Source of the DNA: Moritella sp. Urea-trap-13
GTDB taxonomy: Bacteria; Pseudomonadota; Gammaproteobacteria; Enterobacterales; Moritellaceae
NCBI RefSeq assembly: GCF_002836355.1
Contig: NZ_PJCA01000032.1
Location: forward strand, 25,951 to 89,950
DNA: 64,000 bases
Direction of reading: 5' to 3'
The notes beneath the pieces are model-generated. The model was given only the letters and a program-made list of their open reading frames with translations. It searched no databases and had not been told where the DNA came from. This document shows, one piece after another, positions 8,067-16,879 of the stretch (position 1 is the stretch's first letter; every line of letters begins with the position of its first letter). The position numbers were made by a program, and so were the translations under genes.

Positions 8067-8867
8067 TTATTCGGGACGATAACGCGCTTCTCGTTCGGCT
8101 AATTTTTTCAATACCCGCGACGCGGCGATTAAGCCAAAGCTAGCCGTCACTGCGGTTGAAGAACCGAAGCCACTTGAACAGTCCATGCCTGTTGCGCCAT
8201 CAAGAAAGTTCTTGGTCGCACATACTTCGCCATCTGTACCAGGGTAAATTAATTGCTCGGTTGAAAATACACATTCAATGCCAAAGCGGCTGGTTGGGTT
8301 TTTACTGAAGTTATGTAAACGGCGCAGATCAGAGCGCACTTTAGCCGCTAATGGATCTTGATTTGTTCTGGATAAATCCAGTACTTGAATTTGAGTTGGA
8401 TCGATTTGACCACCGGCAGCGCCAATAGTAATGCATTTGATTTTTTGGCGATTACAGTGCGCTAACAATGCTGTTTTTGAACGTACACTATCAATCGCAT
8501 CAATCACATAATCAAACTCTTTACTGATGTGCATGCCAACATCATCAACCGTGATGAAGTCATCGATTGGGGTCACTATACATTCAGGATTAATGGCTCG
8601 AATACGCTCAGCCATCACATCAATTTTCTGCTTACCAATAGTGTCTTTTAAGGCATGAATTTGACGGTTGGTATTAGTCACACAAATATCATCCATGTCG
8701 ATTAGGGTGATCTTGCCGATACCTGAACGTGCTAAAGTTTCAGCTGCCCAAGACCCTACACCACCAATACCAATCACACATACATGCGCTTGACTAAAAA
8801 ATTGCAGTGCTTTAACGCCATATAAACGCGCAATACCACTAAAACGATTGTCATATTCGGCTGACAT
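8067..8867 (-). CDS. tcdA: tRNA threonylcarbamoyladenosine dehydratase TcdA (CsdL)
   Basis: A 266-residue E1-like (ThiF/MoeB fold) enzyme that uses ATP to cyclise t6A37 of tRNAs to ct6A. The nucleotide-binding loop GIGGVGSW is at about residues 33-40, followed by LIDMDDICVTNTNRQ, the classic E1-like acidic and Arg residues. FGSSTAVTASFGLIAA near the C-terminus is typical of TcdA. In E. coli it is csdL and is served by CsdA/CsdE; all three are present here, with tcdA on the opposite strand to csdA and csdE. A perfect FNR-like palindrome lies about 80 bp before the start. Confidence 0.9.
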   Translation of the reverse strand: MSAEYDNRFSGIARLYGVKALQFFSQAHVCVIGIGGVGSWAAETLARSGIGKITLIDMDDICVTNTNRQIHALKDTIGKQKIDVMAERIRAINPECIVTPIDDFITVDDVGMHISKEFDYVIDAIDSVRSKTALLAHCNRQKIKCITIGAAGGQIDPTQIQVLDLSRTNQDPLAAKVRSDLRRLHNFSKNPTSRFGIECVFSTEQLIYPGTDGEVCATKNFLDGATGMDCSSGFGSSTAVTASFGLIAASRVLKKLAEREARYRPE

Positions 8868-8940
8868 ACCCTACCTCAAATAATAGCAAAGGCGCATTAT
8901 ACCGATAACACCAGCTAACTACAAAAAGGATAGAGCGTTT

Positions 8941-8970
8941 AGTTTAATTTGATTGAAATCAAATTAAACT
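8941..8970. promoter_or_regulatory. Perfect 13-bp palindrome containing an FNR consensus site
   Basis: Arms agtttaatttgat and atcaaattaaact flank a tgaa spacer. Its centre, TTGAT-tgaa-ATCAA at 8949-8962, is a 10/10 match to the FNR consensus TTGAT-N4-ATCAA. No T-run follows, so it is not a terminator. It lies between divergent tcdA (start 8867) and the antiporter gene (start 9496). The rest of this 628 bp gap is AT-rich, and an ArgR-like tandem site is at 9180-9214. Which gene it controls is unclear. Confidence 0.6.
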
Positions 8971-9179
8971 GTGATAGTTAATTATTGCAAGATGCATACT
9001 GAATTGCATAAAACAATAAAAAACGCACCACCTACAGCCTTATAAATGCATGCTTAACCAAAATAAAAGCATATTAAAACAAGAAAAAAATAACTGCACA
9101 TCCCCCAAGCCTTTTAGTTAAAAGCCCCGCTAATTATAAAAATATAATTCAATTCGGCATTGGCGCATTTTTTACCAGT

Positions 9180-9214
9180 TGCATAATCTTGCAACTATTC
9201 AATGAAAATATCCA
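9180..9214 (+). promoter_or_regulatory. Candidate tandem ArgR operator upstream of the antiporter gene
   Basis: The core TGCATAATCTTGCA (9180-9193) fits the ArgR half-site pattern TGNAT-N4-ATNCA with one mismatch. After 7 bp a second core (9201-9214) has a perfect right half, ATCCA, but a poor left half. The 21 bp centre-to-centre spacing is that of paired ArgR boxes. The gap between here and 9496 is AT-rich and holds no other element I can name. Confidence 0.4.
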
Positions 9215-9495
9215 CATGCAAACCAATCCAAAAAAAACTACTACTTAAGAGATGATTTCATCCTTTAAAATGTGATCAATTAGTAATTATACAAAGCCAA
9301 ACTACATTATTATTTCGGCTAAATCTCCGGCCTTTAATTTGGATAAATGATAATGAAAATATTATGTTTTATTTATAAACACCGTCTATCACCCACAGCT
9401 TTTTCCGCATTTTTATTATATAAAAGTTCCAATTCTAATTGCTAAAAATTTAATGCTATGCCCGATATCGGTATAACAAATAGCGAGGATAAAAG

Positions 9496-10941
9496 ATGAC
9501 TACATCAACTTTAGATACAGAAAAAAAAGGCTTTTTTGCTAACTTAAAATTTCCATCTGCTTATACAATCTTATTTGCACTTATTGCAATTGTCGCTCTA
9601 ATGACTTGGATTATTCCAGCCGGTCAGTACGAGCGAGTCATGAATGAAGAGATTGGCAAAGAAGTGCCAATCACAGGCACATACCATGCTGTTGAGAATA
9701 ATCCGCAAGGATTTGTGGATGTAGTGCTTGCACCTATAGATGGTTTTTACGATCACAATACCTATGCAGCAGCGGCAATTGATGTCTCTCTTTTCATTCT
9801 TATTATTGGTGGTTTTCTTGGCCTAGTAACAAAAACAGGCGCAATTGATGCTGGTATTGAGCGAGTGACCACACGCCTAAATGGTCGGGAAGAATTGATG
9901 ATCCCGATCCTAATGGCACTGTTTGCTGCTGGCGGTACTATTTACGGTATGGCCGAAGAGTCATTACCATTTTACTCACTGATCGTCCCCGTCATGCTTG
10001 CAGCTCGCTTTGATTCGGTGGTAGGCGCAGCAACCGTACTATTAGGCGCTGGTATTGGTGTAATAGGGTCGACCATTAACCCATTTGCAACCGTGATAGC
10101 ATCTAATACTGCCGGTATCCCGTTTACTGATGGCATGTTTTTACGTATCGCTACCCTAGCTATCGGTTGGTTAATCTGCGTAATCTACGTCATGCGTTAT
10201 GCTAAGAAGATCAAAGCAGACCCATCAAAATCGATTATGTTTGATAAACATGAAGAGCATATGGCGCATTTCTTAGGAAATAAATCAGATGAGAAATTAG
10301 AATTTACAACAACTCGTAAACTCATTCTAACTATCTTCGTCGCTTCTTTTGCAATCATGATTTATGGTGTTGCAGTAGCAGGTTGGTGGATGGCTGAAAT
10401 TTCAGGTCTATTCTTAGTAGCTGCCATCATCACCGGTCTCGTCGCTAGAATGAGTGAAGAAGAGTTAACATCGAGTTTCATTGATGGTGCTCGCGACCTA
10501 CTTGGTGTGGCACTCATTGTGGGTATAGCGCGTGGGATCGTAGTGATCATGGACCGAGGAATGATCACTGATACTATTCTCAACTCAGCTGAAATGGCGA
10601 TCTCAGGCTTATCTGGTATTGTCTTTATCAATGTCATGTATTGGATTGAAGTATTACTGTCATTCTTAGTGCCATCAACATCTGGATTAGCTGTTTTAAC
10701 TATGCCTATTATGTCTCCATTGGCTGATTTTGCTTCTGTTAGTCGAGATTTAGTGGTCACAGCGTTCCAATCAGCTTCAGGTATTGTGAACTTAATTACT
10801 CCAACGTCAGCAGTGGTTATGGGTGGTCTTGCGATTGCCAAAGTACCTTATGTACGTTGGTTAAAATGGGTCGCGCCACTCATCGCTATATTAACTATTT
10901 TAGTGATGGCGATGCTCAGTCTTGGCGTCATCCTATCATAA
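9496..10941 (+). CDS. YfcC-family transporter, probable arginine/ornithine antiporter
   Basis: A 481-residue membrane protein with about 12 hydrophobic segments, of the YfcC / C4-dicarboxylate anaerobic carrier family (the superfamily that includes streptococcal-type ArcD). It begins with a cytoplasmic tail, then a first membrane span (ILFALIAIVALMTWIIPAGQY, around residues 28-48) and a periplasmic loop. Conserved GAGIGVIGSTINPFATVIASN and VPSTSGLAVLTMPIM blocks are given here by position: about residues 183-203 and 392-407. It sits upstream of arcA with its own terminator, so a role in arginine uptake and ornithine export is the natural reading. The substrate itself is inferred from context. 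Confidence 0.75.
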   Translation: MTTSTLDTEKKGFFANLKFPSAYTILFALIAIVALMTWIIPAGQYERVMNEEIGKEVPITGTYHAVENNPQGFVDVVLAPIDGFYDHNTYAAAAIDVSLFILIIGGFLGLVTKTGAIDAGIERVTTRLNGREELMIPILMALFAAGGTIYGMAEESLPFYSLIVPVMLAARFDSVVGAATVLLGAGIGVIGSTINPFATVIASNTAGIPFTDGMFLRIATLAIGWLICVIYVMRYAKKIKADPSKSIMFDKHEEHMAHFLGNKSDEKLEFTTTRKLILTIFVASFAIMIYGVAVAGWWMAEISGLFLVAAIITGLVARMSEEELTSSFIDGARDLLGVALIVGIARGIVVIMDRGMITDTILNSAEMAISGLSGIVFINVMYWIEVLLSFLVPSTSGLAVLTMPIMSPLADFASVSRDLVVTAFQSASGIVNLITPTSAVVMGGLAIAKVPYVRWLKWVAPLIAILTILVMAMLSLGVILS

Positions 10942-10975
10942 TGTCAATATAAGCTAATTAGCATAATTGATTGTT

Positions 10976-11013
10976 AAAATACCCCTCCTATTTCCAGGAA
11001 GGGTATTTTTTTG
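10976..11013 (+). terminator. Rho-independent terminator of the antiporter gene
   Basis: Stem aaatacccctcct / aggaagggtattt is followed by a run of seven T's, about 35 bp past the stop codon. It separates the antiporter transcript from arcACB. Confidence 0.9.
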
Positions 11014-11146
11014 CCTATAACTCCGCGTTCTGTAGCCCTCCTTAATACTTTGCCAGTCAGCCATGACATGTACTTGTTCTCTTGGTTAATAGCCTTATAT
11101 CCAGTATTTTATGTTTACAAAACCCACTATCGATTTGAGAACCAAC

Positions 11147-11257
11147 CTTGGCGACATTAAGCTGAAGCAAGTACACAAAAATTCCGGCATAAAATAGCAA
11201 ATAATAGTCATTTTATACTGCAAATCAGAGGTGATTATCGACCTTAATATCGCCAAG
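11147..11257. repeat. Widely spaced 15-bp inverted repeat between antiporter and arcA
   Basis: cttggcgacattaag (11147-11161) and cttaatatcgccaag (11243-11257) pair at 14 of 15 positions. The intervening 81 bp contains a second, smaller pairing (taaaat ... atttta). The 10942-11729 gap is 788 bp without a gene and also holds the terminator and the ArgR- and CRP/FNR-like sites listed separately. The repeat could be a folded RNA, a small mobile remnant or an operator pair; I cannot decide. Confidence 0.45.
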
Positions 11258-11378
11258 CGGGCAGAGAATATAGCCTGATTATAAAAGCAATGAAAACTGC
11301 AAGATCTAAAGCAATAATAACCCCAAATAAAAACATGATCGGACTAGCAAATTAACAACGAAAAAACGCCTACCCATT

Positions 11379-11413
11379 TAGATATATACGCACTTCATCT
11401 GCATAAATTTTAA
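11379..11413 (+). promoter_or_regulatory. Candidate tandem ArgR operator upstream of arcA
   Basis: Two ArgR-like cores are separated by 7 bp (21 bp centre to centre, the standard ArgR pair spacing). Core 1 is TAGATATATACGCA (11379-11392), with a good right half. Core 2 is TGCATAAATTTTAA (11400-11413), with a perfect left half TGCAT. The site lies about 260 bp upstream of the predicted transcription start, which fits activation more than simple repression. The same arrangement recurs before the triple-RidA gene. Confidence 0.5.
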
Positions 11414-11590
11414 CGATTCAAATAGTGTTTTAAAACCAATCAAAAAAGACAATAAGCAAATACTTTAAAATCAAAAGCTTAATAAAAAAAACCGACGAGA
11501 AAACGGCTTTCGCATAATAATACCGGGTTCCCTCAGGCATAATAAAACACTTTCAAATCAATCAGTTACATACCATTAACAATGTAAAAA

Positions 11591-11632
11591 CGTGACAGAG
11601 ATCGAAGATTGGCAGAACCTATATCGTATACT
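11591..11632 (+). promoter_or_regulatory. arcA promoter: CRP/FNR-type site at -41.5 and -10 box
   Basis: The dyad cgtgacagagatcgaa (11591-11606) is a degenerate CRP/FNR-type site. The -10 hexamer TATACT is at 11627-11632, placing the start near 11639 and the dyad centre at -41.5, the class II activator position. No -35 hexamer is apparent, as expected for an activator-dependent promoter. The leader would be about 90 nt. Identical spacing and similar sequence are found at 18688-18729. Confidence 0.6.
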
Positions 11633-11729
11633 GCACACATCAACTTAAAGCACTAAGTAGCAGCAATAAAAATTTAAGCTTTCACATAATTAATAGTATT
11701 TCATAAACGATTTAGCGAAGGATAAGATT

Positions 11730-12950
11730 ATGAGTAAATTATATGTAGGTTCTGAAGTCGGTCAATTACGTCGTGTTCTAGTTCACCGTCCAAGACGCTC
11801 ACTAAGCCATTTAACACCATCTAACTGCCACGACTTATTATTTGATGACGTGCTAGCAGTAGAACGTGCGGGTAAAGAGCATGATGTGTTTACCAAAACA
11901 TTGCGTGACCAAGGCGTAGAAGTGTTACTTCTCACTGACCTTCTTGCGGATACATTAGCAATTCCAGAAGCGAAAGAATGGTTGTTAACGAGTCAAATAT
12001 CTGATTACCGCTTAGGCGCGACCTTTGCTAATGACGTACGCTGCTACCTAGGTGATTTACCAAACATCGACCTTGCTAAAATCTTAACTGGTGGTTTGTC
12101 TTACGCTGAAATGTCAATGAAATCATCTTCTATGATGCAAGGTATGCACGCTCCAACAGACTTCATCATCGAACCACTACCGAATCACTTATTTACTCGA
12201 GATACATCTTGCTGGGTATATGGTGGCGTTTCTATCAACCCAATGGCTAAAGCGGCTCGTCAACGTGAAACTAACCACGTTCGTGCAATCTACCACTGGC
12301 ACCCAATCTTCGCTGGTGCTGACTTCGTGAAGTACTACGGTCATGAAGAAAAAATGTATGACAACTCTACAATCGAAGGCGGCGACGTTCTAGTTATTGG
12401 TAAAGGCTCTGTACTTATTGGTATGTCTGAGCGTACAACTCCACAAGGTGTTGAACAACTAGCATCAGGCTTATTCAAAAGCGGTCAAGCAAAACAAATT
12501 ATTGCAATGCAACTTCCTAAACACCGCTCTTGCATGCACTTAGATACAGTAATGACACACTTGAATGAAGATACATTCTCTGTTTACCCTGAAGTTATAA
12601 GTAAAGACGTACAGTGCTGGAACCTAACTGGTGATGAGTCTGGTGCCGTAAACGTCAAAGAAGAAGGTTACTTCGTTACTGCTATCGAAAAAGCACTCGG
12701 CGTAAGCCAGCTAAACCTAATCACCACTGGTGGTGACAGTTTCACAGCAGAACGTGAGCAATGGAACGATGCGAACAACGTATTAACGGTAAAACCAGGT
12801 GTTGTCATTGGTTACGAAGGTAACTCTCACACTAACGAAAAATACGACAAAGCGGGTATTACAGTTCTACCAATTCCAGGTGATGAACTCGGCCGTGGTC
12901 GCGGTGGCGCTCGCTGCATGAGTTGCCCAATTGAACGTGACGGAATCTAG
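11730..12950 (+). CDS. arcA: Arginine deiminase
   Basis: A 406-residue guanidino-group hydrolase that converts arginine to citrulline and ammonia, the first step of the arginine deiminase pathway. The catalytic cysteine is C396 in [15 protein letters not shown] at the C-terminus. The other conserved blocks are present: [29 protein letters not shown], and [14 protein letters not shown] with the active-site His. Ribosome site AAGGAT is 7 bp before the ATG. It is the first gene of arcA-arcC-arcB, with a 33 bp gap to arcC. The upstream 350 bp carries an ArgR-like pair and a CRP/FNR-type promoter, fitting induction by arginine and low oxygen. Confidence 0.96.
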   Translation: MSKLYVGSEVGQLRRVLVHRPRRSLSHLTPSNCHDLLFDDVLAVERAGKEHDVFTKTLRDQGVEVLLLTDLLADTLAIPEAKEWLLTSQISDYRLGATFANDVRCYLGDLPNIDLAKILTGGLSYAEMSMKSSSMMQGMHAPTDFIIEPLPNHLFTRDTSCWVYGGVSINPMAKAARQRETNHVRAIYHWHPIFAGADFVKYYGHEEKMYDNSTIEGGDVLVIGKGSVLIGMSERTTPQGVEQLASGLFKSGQAKQIIAMQLPKHRSCMHLDTVMTHLNEDTFSVYPEVISKDVQCWNLTGDESGAVNVKEEGYFVTAIEKALGVSQLNLITTGGDSFTAEREQWNDANNVLTVKPGVVIGYEGNSHTNEKYDKAGITVLPIPGDELGRGRGGARCMSCPIERDGI

Positions 12951-12983
12951 TCGTCGAGATTATTTTAAAAGAGATTTTTAATT

Positions 12984-13895
12984 ATGACAAAACAAACAGT
13001 TGTTGTGGCACTCGGTGGTAATGCACTATTACGTCGAGGCGAACCACTTGAAGCAGATATTCAACGTAGAAATATCGCAGTTGCAGCCAAAGCTATTGCT
13101 GAAATAGCAACAGAATACAACGTTGTACTAGTACATGGTAACGGCCCACAAGTCGGACTATTAGCACTACAAGGTTTAGAATATAAAGCTGTAAGCCCTT
13201 ATCCATTAGACGTATTAGGTTCTGAAACTCAAGGTATGATCGGTTATATCTTGATGCAAGAATTGAAAAATTTATTACCTAAACAAGACGTATCTTGCTT
13301 ACTTACTCAAATGAGCGTTGATCCAAATGATCCAGCATTCTTAGACCCTACCAAGCCAATTGGACCGGTTTACAATGAAGCTGAAGCTCGTGAATTAGCT
13401 GAGAAATATCAGTGGACTATCAAACCAGATGGTGAATATTTCCGTCGCGTTGTACCTAGCCCACAACCAACAGGGATTATTGAAAGTGATGCAATCACAG
13501 CCTTGATCCAACAACAACATCTCGTGATTTGTACTGGCGGCGGCGGTATCCCTGTTAAGTTAGTTGATAATAAATTAGTTGGTGTTGAAGCTGTTATTGA
13601 TAAAGATATGTCAGCAGCTTACCTAGCAAAACAACTTAATGCCGATGCATTACTTATTTTAACTGATGCAGATGCTGTTTTTGTAAACTGGGGAACGCCA
13701 GAGCAAACGGCACTATCAACCACAACACCGAACCAATTAGCACAATATACTTTTGACGCAGGCTCGATGGGGCCTAAAGTTGAAGCATCTTGTGAGTTCA
13801 TTAAAAGAGGTGGTAAGTTAGTTGGTATTGGCGCTCTAGATGCAGGTTTACGCATCTTGAAAGGCCAAGCTGGCACTAACATTATTGCGGATTAG
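12984..13895 (+). CDS. arcC: Carbamate kinase
   Basis: A 303-residue amino-acid-kinase-fold enzyme that turns carbamoyl phosphate and ADP into ATP, CO2 and ammonia, the energy-yielding last step of the pathway. It starts TKQTVVVALGGNALLRRGE. It contains VHGNGPQVG, VICTGGGGIPV, and DKDMSAAYLAKQLNADALLILTD, given by position as about residues 202-222. Length is normal. It lies between arcA and arcB on the same transcript. A perfect hairpin follows in the gap to arcB. Confidence 0.95.
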   Translation: MTKQTVVVALGGNALLRRGEPLEADIQRRNIAVAAKAIAEIATEYNVVLVHGNGPQVGLLALQGLEYKAVSPYPLDVLGSETQGMIGYILMQELKNLLPKQDVSCLLTQMSVDPNDPAFLDPTKPIGPVYNEAEARELAEKYQWTIKPDGEYFRRVVPSPQPTGIIESDAITALIQQQHLVICTGGGGIPVKLVDNKLVGVEAVIDKDMSAAYLAKQLNADALLILTDADAVFVNWGTPEQTALSTTTPNQLAQYTFDAGSMGPKVEASCEFIKRGGKLVGIGALDAGLRILKGQAGTNIIAD

Positions 13896-13923
13896 ATCTC
13901 TAACAACCTCCATATAACAACTA

Positions 13924-13949
13924 GCCAATAGTATCCAAATACTATTGGC
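13924..13949 (+). promoter_or_regulatory. Intercistronic hairpin between arcC and arcB
   Basis: gccaatagtat (13924-13934) and atactattggc (13939-13949) form a perfect 11-bp stem with a 4-nt loop, 28 bp past the arcC stop and 27 bp before arcB. It is followed by cataaaaaatt, not a T-run, so it is more likely an mRNA stability or processing element than a terminator. Confidence 0.6.
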
Positions 13950-13976
13950 CCATAAAAAATTATTAAGGAACAAATC

Positions 13977-14987
13977 ATGGCTTTTAATCTACGTAACCGT
14001 AATTTCCTAAAACTTCTAGATTTCACTCCACGTGAAATTCAACACATGCTTGAACTTGCTGCAGACCTTAAAAAAGCGAAGTACAACGGTTCTGAACAAC
14101 CTACGCTAAAAGGCAAAAACATTGCGTTGATCTTTGAAAAAGCATCAACTCGTACACGTTGTGCATTTGAAGTAGCTGCCTACGACCAAGGCGCTAACGT
14201 AACTTATTTAGGCCCTGCAGGTTCTCAAATCGGTTACAAAGAATCAATGAAAGATACTGCACGTGTTCTTGGCCGTATGTACGATGGCATTGAATACCGT
14301 GGTTACGGTCAAGAAATCGTTGAAATACTAGGCGCTAACGCTGGTGTTCCAGTATGGAATGGTCTAACTGACGAATTCCACCCAACTCAAATTCTTGCTG
14401 ATTTCCTAACTATGCAAGAGCATGCTCGTGGTAAACAACTAAGCGAAGTTACTTTTGCATACCTAGGTGATGCTCGTAACAACATGGGTAACTCACTCAT
14501 GGTTGGTGCTGCGAAAATGGGTATGGACATCCGTCTTGTTGCTCCTAAAGCATTCTGGCCTGATGAAGACTTAGTAGCTAAATGTCTTGATATCGCTGAA
14601 GAAACTGGCGCTAAAATCACAATAACTGACGACATTAAAGAAGGCGTTAAAGGTTGTGACTTCCTATATACTGATGTTTGGGTATCAATGGGCGAAGCGA
14701 AAGAAGCATGGGCTGAGCGTATCAACTTAATGATGCCTTACCAAGTAAACATGGCAATGCTGACAGCAACTGGTAATCCACATGTGAAATTCATGCATTG
14801 CCTACCAGCATTCCACGGTGAAGATACTGTTGTTGGTAAAGAACTTGCACAAGAGTACCCAATGCTAAAAGACGGTGTTGAAGTGACTGATGAAGTGGTT
14901 GAGTCTAAGCACTCTATCGTATTCGATGAAGCTGAAAACCGTATGCATACTATCAAAGCAATTATGGTTGCAACTTTAGGTCAATAA
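13977..14987 (+). CDS. arcB: Ornithine carbamoyltransferase, probably catabolic
   Basis: A 336-residue enzyme of the carbamoyltransferase family. It has the carbamoyl-phosphate motif STRTR (57-61), HPTQ at about 133-136, the ornithine-side VWVSMGE and the catalytic HCLPAFHG. In the arginine deiminase pathway it works backwards, splitting citrulline with phosphate into ornithine and carbamoyl phosphate. Position directly after arcA and arcC, and no anabolic arg genes nearby, argue for the catabolic enzyme (arcB); sequence alone does not exclude the anabolic argF/argI role. Ribosome site AAGGAAC precedes the ATG. Confidence 0.9.
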   Translation: MAFNLRNRNFLKLLDFTPREIQHMLELAADLKKAKYNGSEQPTLKGKNIALIFEKASTRTRCAFEVAAYDQGANVTYLGPAGSQIGYKESMKDTARVLGRMYDGIEYRGYGQEIVEILGANAGVPVWNGLTDEFHPTQILADFLTMQEHARGKQLSEVTFAYLGDARNNMGNSLMVGAAKMGMDIRLVAPKAFWPDEDLVAKCLDIAEETGAKITITDDIKEGVKGCDFLYTDVWVSMGEAKEAWAERINLMMPYQVNMAMLTATGNPHVKFMHCLPAFHGEDTVVGKELAQEYPMLKDGVEVTDEVVESKHSIVFDEAENRMHTIKAIMVATLGQ

Positions 14988-15012
14988 AATCACGTTATTT
15001 ACCTTTAAAAGC

Positions 15013-15044
15013 ATAAACATGCATACGACGTTATGCATGTTTAT
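15013..15044 (+). terminator. Hairpin at the end of the arc operon
   Basis: ataaacatgcata (15013-15025) and tatgcatgtttat (15032-15044) form a perfect 13-bp stem with a 6-nt loop, about 25 bp past arcB. Only a weak T-rich tail (attcttg) follows. It probably ends or protects the arcACB mRNA. The TGCATA/TATGCA halves also resemble ArgR boxes, so an operator role for the pyrL promoter is possible. Confidence 0.55.
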
Positions 15045-15116
15045 ATTCTTGATGACTACACTTGTTTTTAAAATCAATGGGCGTATGATGCGTTTAATCT
15101 TTTTAGGGGGCATACA

Positions 15117-15191
15117 ATGAAGTTATCATTTAGGCTAAATTTATCTATCTATAAACATCAATCACGATTGGGTTCATTCTTCAATTGTTAA
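15117..15191 (+). CDS. pyrL: pyrBI leader peptide
   Basis: A 24-residue leader ORF with the strong ribosome site AGGGGG 7 bp before its ATG. It reads MKLSFRLNLSIYKHQS then RLGSFFNC, and its stop codon ends 2 nt before the terminator stem. In E. coli, translation of pyrL that keeps pace with RNA polymerase slowed at U-rich stretches (low UTP) stops the terminator forming. The layout here (leader, abutting terminator, then pyrB) is the same, although the peptide sequence is not conserved. The gap 14988-15297 otherwise holds only the arc hairpin. Confidence 0.75.
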   Translation: MKLSFRLNLSIYKHQSRLGSFFNC

Positions 15192-15193
15192 AA

Positions 15194-15224
15194 AAAGTCT
15201 TCTTTTTAAAGAGGGCTTTTTTTT
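15194..15224 (+). terminator. pyrBI attenuator
   Basis: The stem aaagtcttcttt / aaagagggcttt (12 pairs including two G-U, 2-nt loop) is followed by eight T's. It begins 2 nt after the pyrL stop codon and lies about 75 bp before pyrB, as in a UTP-sensitive attenuator. Confidence 0.85.
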
Positions 15225-15297
15225 GCCTGTTTTTATCTGATTTAACAAAAATAGGTAATTATGTTTATAACTGTATCGAAATAAGGCTGGAGATAGC

Positions 15298-16227
15298 ATG
15301 AATAATACTTTGTTTAGAAAGCACATAATTTCCATTCCAGAGCTAAGTCGAAATGACCTAGAACTCATTGTGGATACCGCAGGGAAATTAAAAGCAGAGC
15401 CCAACCCAACATTACTGAAAAATAAAGTTATCGCGAGTTGCTTTTTTGAACCGTCAACACGAACGCGTTTATCATTTGAAACTGCCGTACAACGGTTAGG
15501 GGGTACTGTCGTTGGTTTTGACAATGCCGGCAATACCTCATTAGCCAAGAAAGGCGAAACATTGGCTGACTCAGTACAGGTTATCGCATCCTATGTGGAT
15601 GCCTTTATCATGCGTCATCCACAAGAAGGGGCTGCGCGCTTAGCATCTGAGTTTTCTAATAACGCGCCGGTGATTAATGGTGGTGACGGCTCTAATCAGC
15701 ATCCAACCCAAACCTTACTCGACTTATTCAGTATTTATGAAACTCAAGGCACTCTCGATAACTTAAATATAGCCTTTGTTGGTGACCTGAAATACGGCAG
15801 AACCGTACATTCACTCACTCAAGCACTGGCGAAATTTAATAACACCAAACTGTTCTTTATCTCACCCGATATTTTAGCCATGCCTGATTATATGTTACAA
15901 GAATTGCGCGATGCTGGTATCGAATACAGTTTGCATAACGACATTGAAGATGTGGTTGATGATCTTGATGTGCTGTATATGACCCGAGTGCAAAAAGAAC
16001 GCTTTGACGAATCAGAATATGCGCACATGAAAGCAGCCTTCATCCTTACTGCCGATATGTTAAAGAATGCCCGCGATAACCTGAAAGTACTGCATCCTTT
16101 ACCGCGTATTGACGAGATCACTGTCGACGTAGACAAAACCAAACATGCTTACTACTTTCAGCAAGCTGAAAATGGTGTTTATGCACGTGAAGCACTACTT
16201 GCTCTTGTCCTTAATGAACAGTTTTAA
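15298..16227 (+). CDS. pyrB: Aspartate carbamoyltransferase, catalytic chain
   Basis: A 309-residue enzyme that joins carbamoyl phosphate and aspartate, the committed step of pyrimidine synthesis. It has STRTR at 53-57, [25 protein letters not shown] and the catalytic HPLPRIDEI. Length is that of class B (E. coli type) catalytic chains, which assemble with PyrI into a dodecamer. pyrI follows after 15 bp. Control by the pyrL attenuator is likely. It competes with ArcC and ArcB for carbamoyl phosphate, so the neighbourhood unites users of one metabolite. Confidence 0.97.
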   Translation: MNNTLFRKHIISIPELSRNDLELIVDTAGKLKAEPNPTLLKNKVIASCFFEPSTRTRLSFETAVQRLGGTVVGFDNAGNTSLAKKGETLADSVQVIASYVDAFIMRHPQEGAARLASEFSNNAPVINGGDGSNQHPTQTLLDLFSIYETQGTLDNLNIAFVGDLKYGRTVHSLTQALAKFNNTKLFFISPDILAMPDYMLQELRDAGIEYSLHNDIEDVVDDLDVLYMTRVQKERFDESEYAHMKAAFILTADMLKNARDNLKVLHPLPRIDEITVDVDKTKHAYYFQQAENGVYAREALLALVLNEQF

Positions 16228-16242
16228 TAGGGAGATAACCAG

Positions 16243-16707
16243 ATGATTAAAGAACACAAGTTACAAGTTGAAGCGATTAAAAATGGCTCTGTCATTGACC
16301 ATATCCCTGCCAATTTAGGTATAAAGATATTAAAGTTATTTAACCTAGAAGATTCAAATCAAAGGGTTACAGTTGGTCTAAACTTGCCATCATCAGAACT
16401 TGGTCATAAAGATTTAATTAAAATAGAAAACGTATTTCTTAATGAAGATCAGGCCAACCAGTTAGCATTATATGCCCCCCATGCGACAGTAAATCAAATA
16501 GAAAATTATGAAGTTTCAAAAAAATTGAAGCTAGCTTTACCGCAGAAAGTTACCGCAGTTTTTGCTTGTCCAAACAGCAATTGTATTACCCATAATGAAC
16601 CTGTGGATAGTAGCTTTGCTGTGGTAGCACGTAATGAGAGCGTACAGCTAAAATGTAAATATTGTGAGAAATCATTCTCACGTAAAATTATGACTGAATG
16701 TAACTAG
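16243..16707 (+). CDS. pyrI: Aspartate carbamoyltransferase, regulatory chain
   Basis: A 154-residue regulatory subunit that binds CTP and ATP and makes the enzyme allosteric. The N-terminal allosteric domain begins [19 protein letters not shown]. The C-terminal zinc domain has C109, C114, C138 and C141, the same positions as E. coli PyrI. Ribosome site AGGGAG precedes the ATG. It is the last gene of pyrL-pyrB-pyrI. A 172 bp gap without a clear terminator separates it from the argR-family gene. Confidence 0.96.
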   Translation: MIKEHKLQVEAIKNGSVIDHIPANLGIKILKLFNLEDSNQRVTVGLNLPSSELGHKDLIKIENVFLNEDQANQLALYAPHATVNQIENYEVSKKLKLALPQKVTAVFACPNSNCITHNEPVDSSFAVVARNESVQLKCKYCEKSFSRKIMTECN

Positions 16708-16879
16708 AACATGTCGATGATAATCCTGTAAAAACAATTTTTATGGGGTTATCAACTCGAAAAAAAACATCCACGCCACATAACACTAAGAATTTAATAG
16801 ACTTAACCTAAAAAACACTATCTAATTATAGGTATCAAGATAGCCAGCCACATATAGAAACGAGTCCATCGAGGTATGC

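Noticed and set aside
10362..10841. 159-codon minus-strand frame inside the antiporter gene
   Set aside because: Shadow frame antisense to hydrophobic transporter helices; no ribosome site or family resemblance.
14387..14725. 112-codon minus-strand frame inside arcB
   Set aside because: Shadow of a strongly conserved coding gene on the plus strand; serine-rich antisense composition.
15013..15044. Possible ArgR operator in the hairpin after arcB (ATGCATA...TATGCAT)
   Set aside because: The halves fit ArgR boxes, but the 13-bp perfect stem right after an operon end is better explained as a transcript-end hairpin; left as a remark only.
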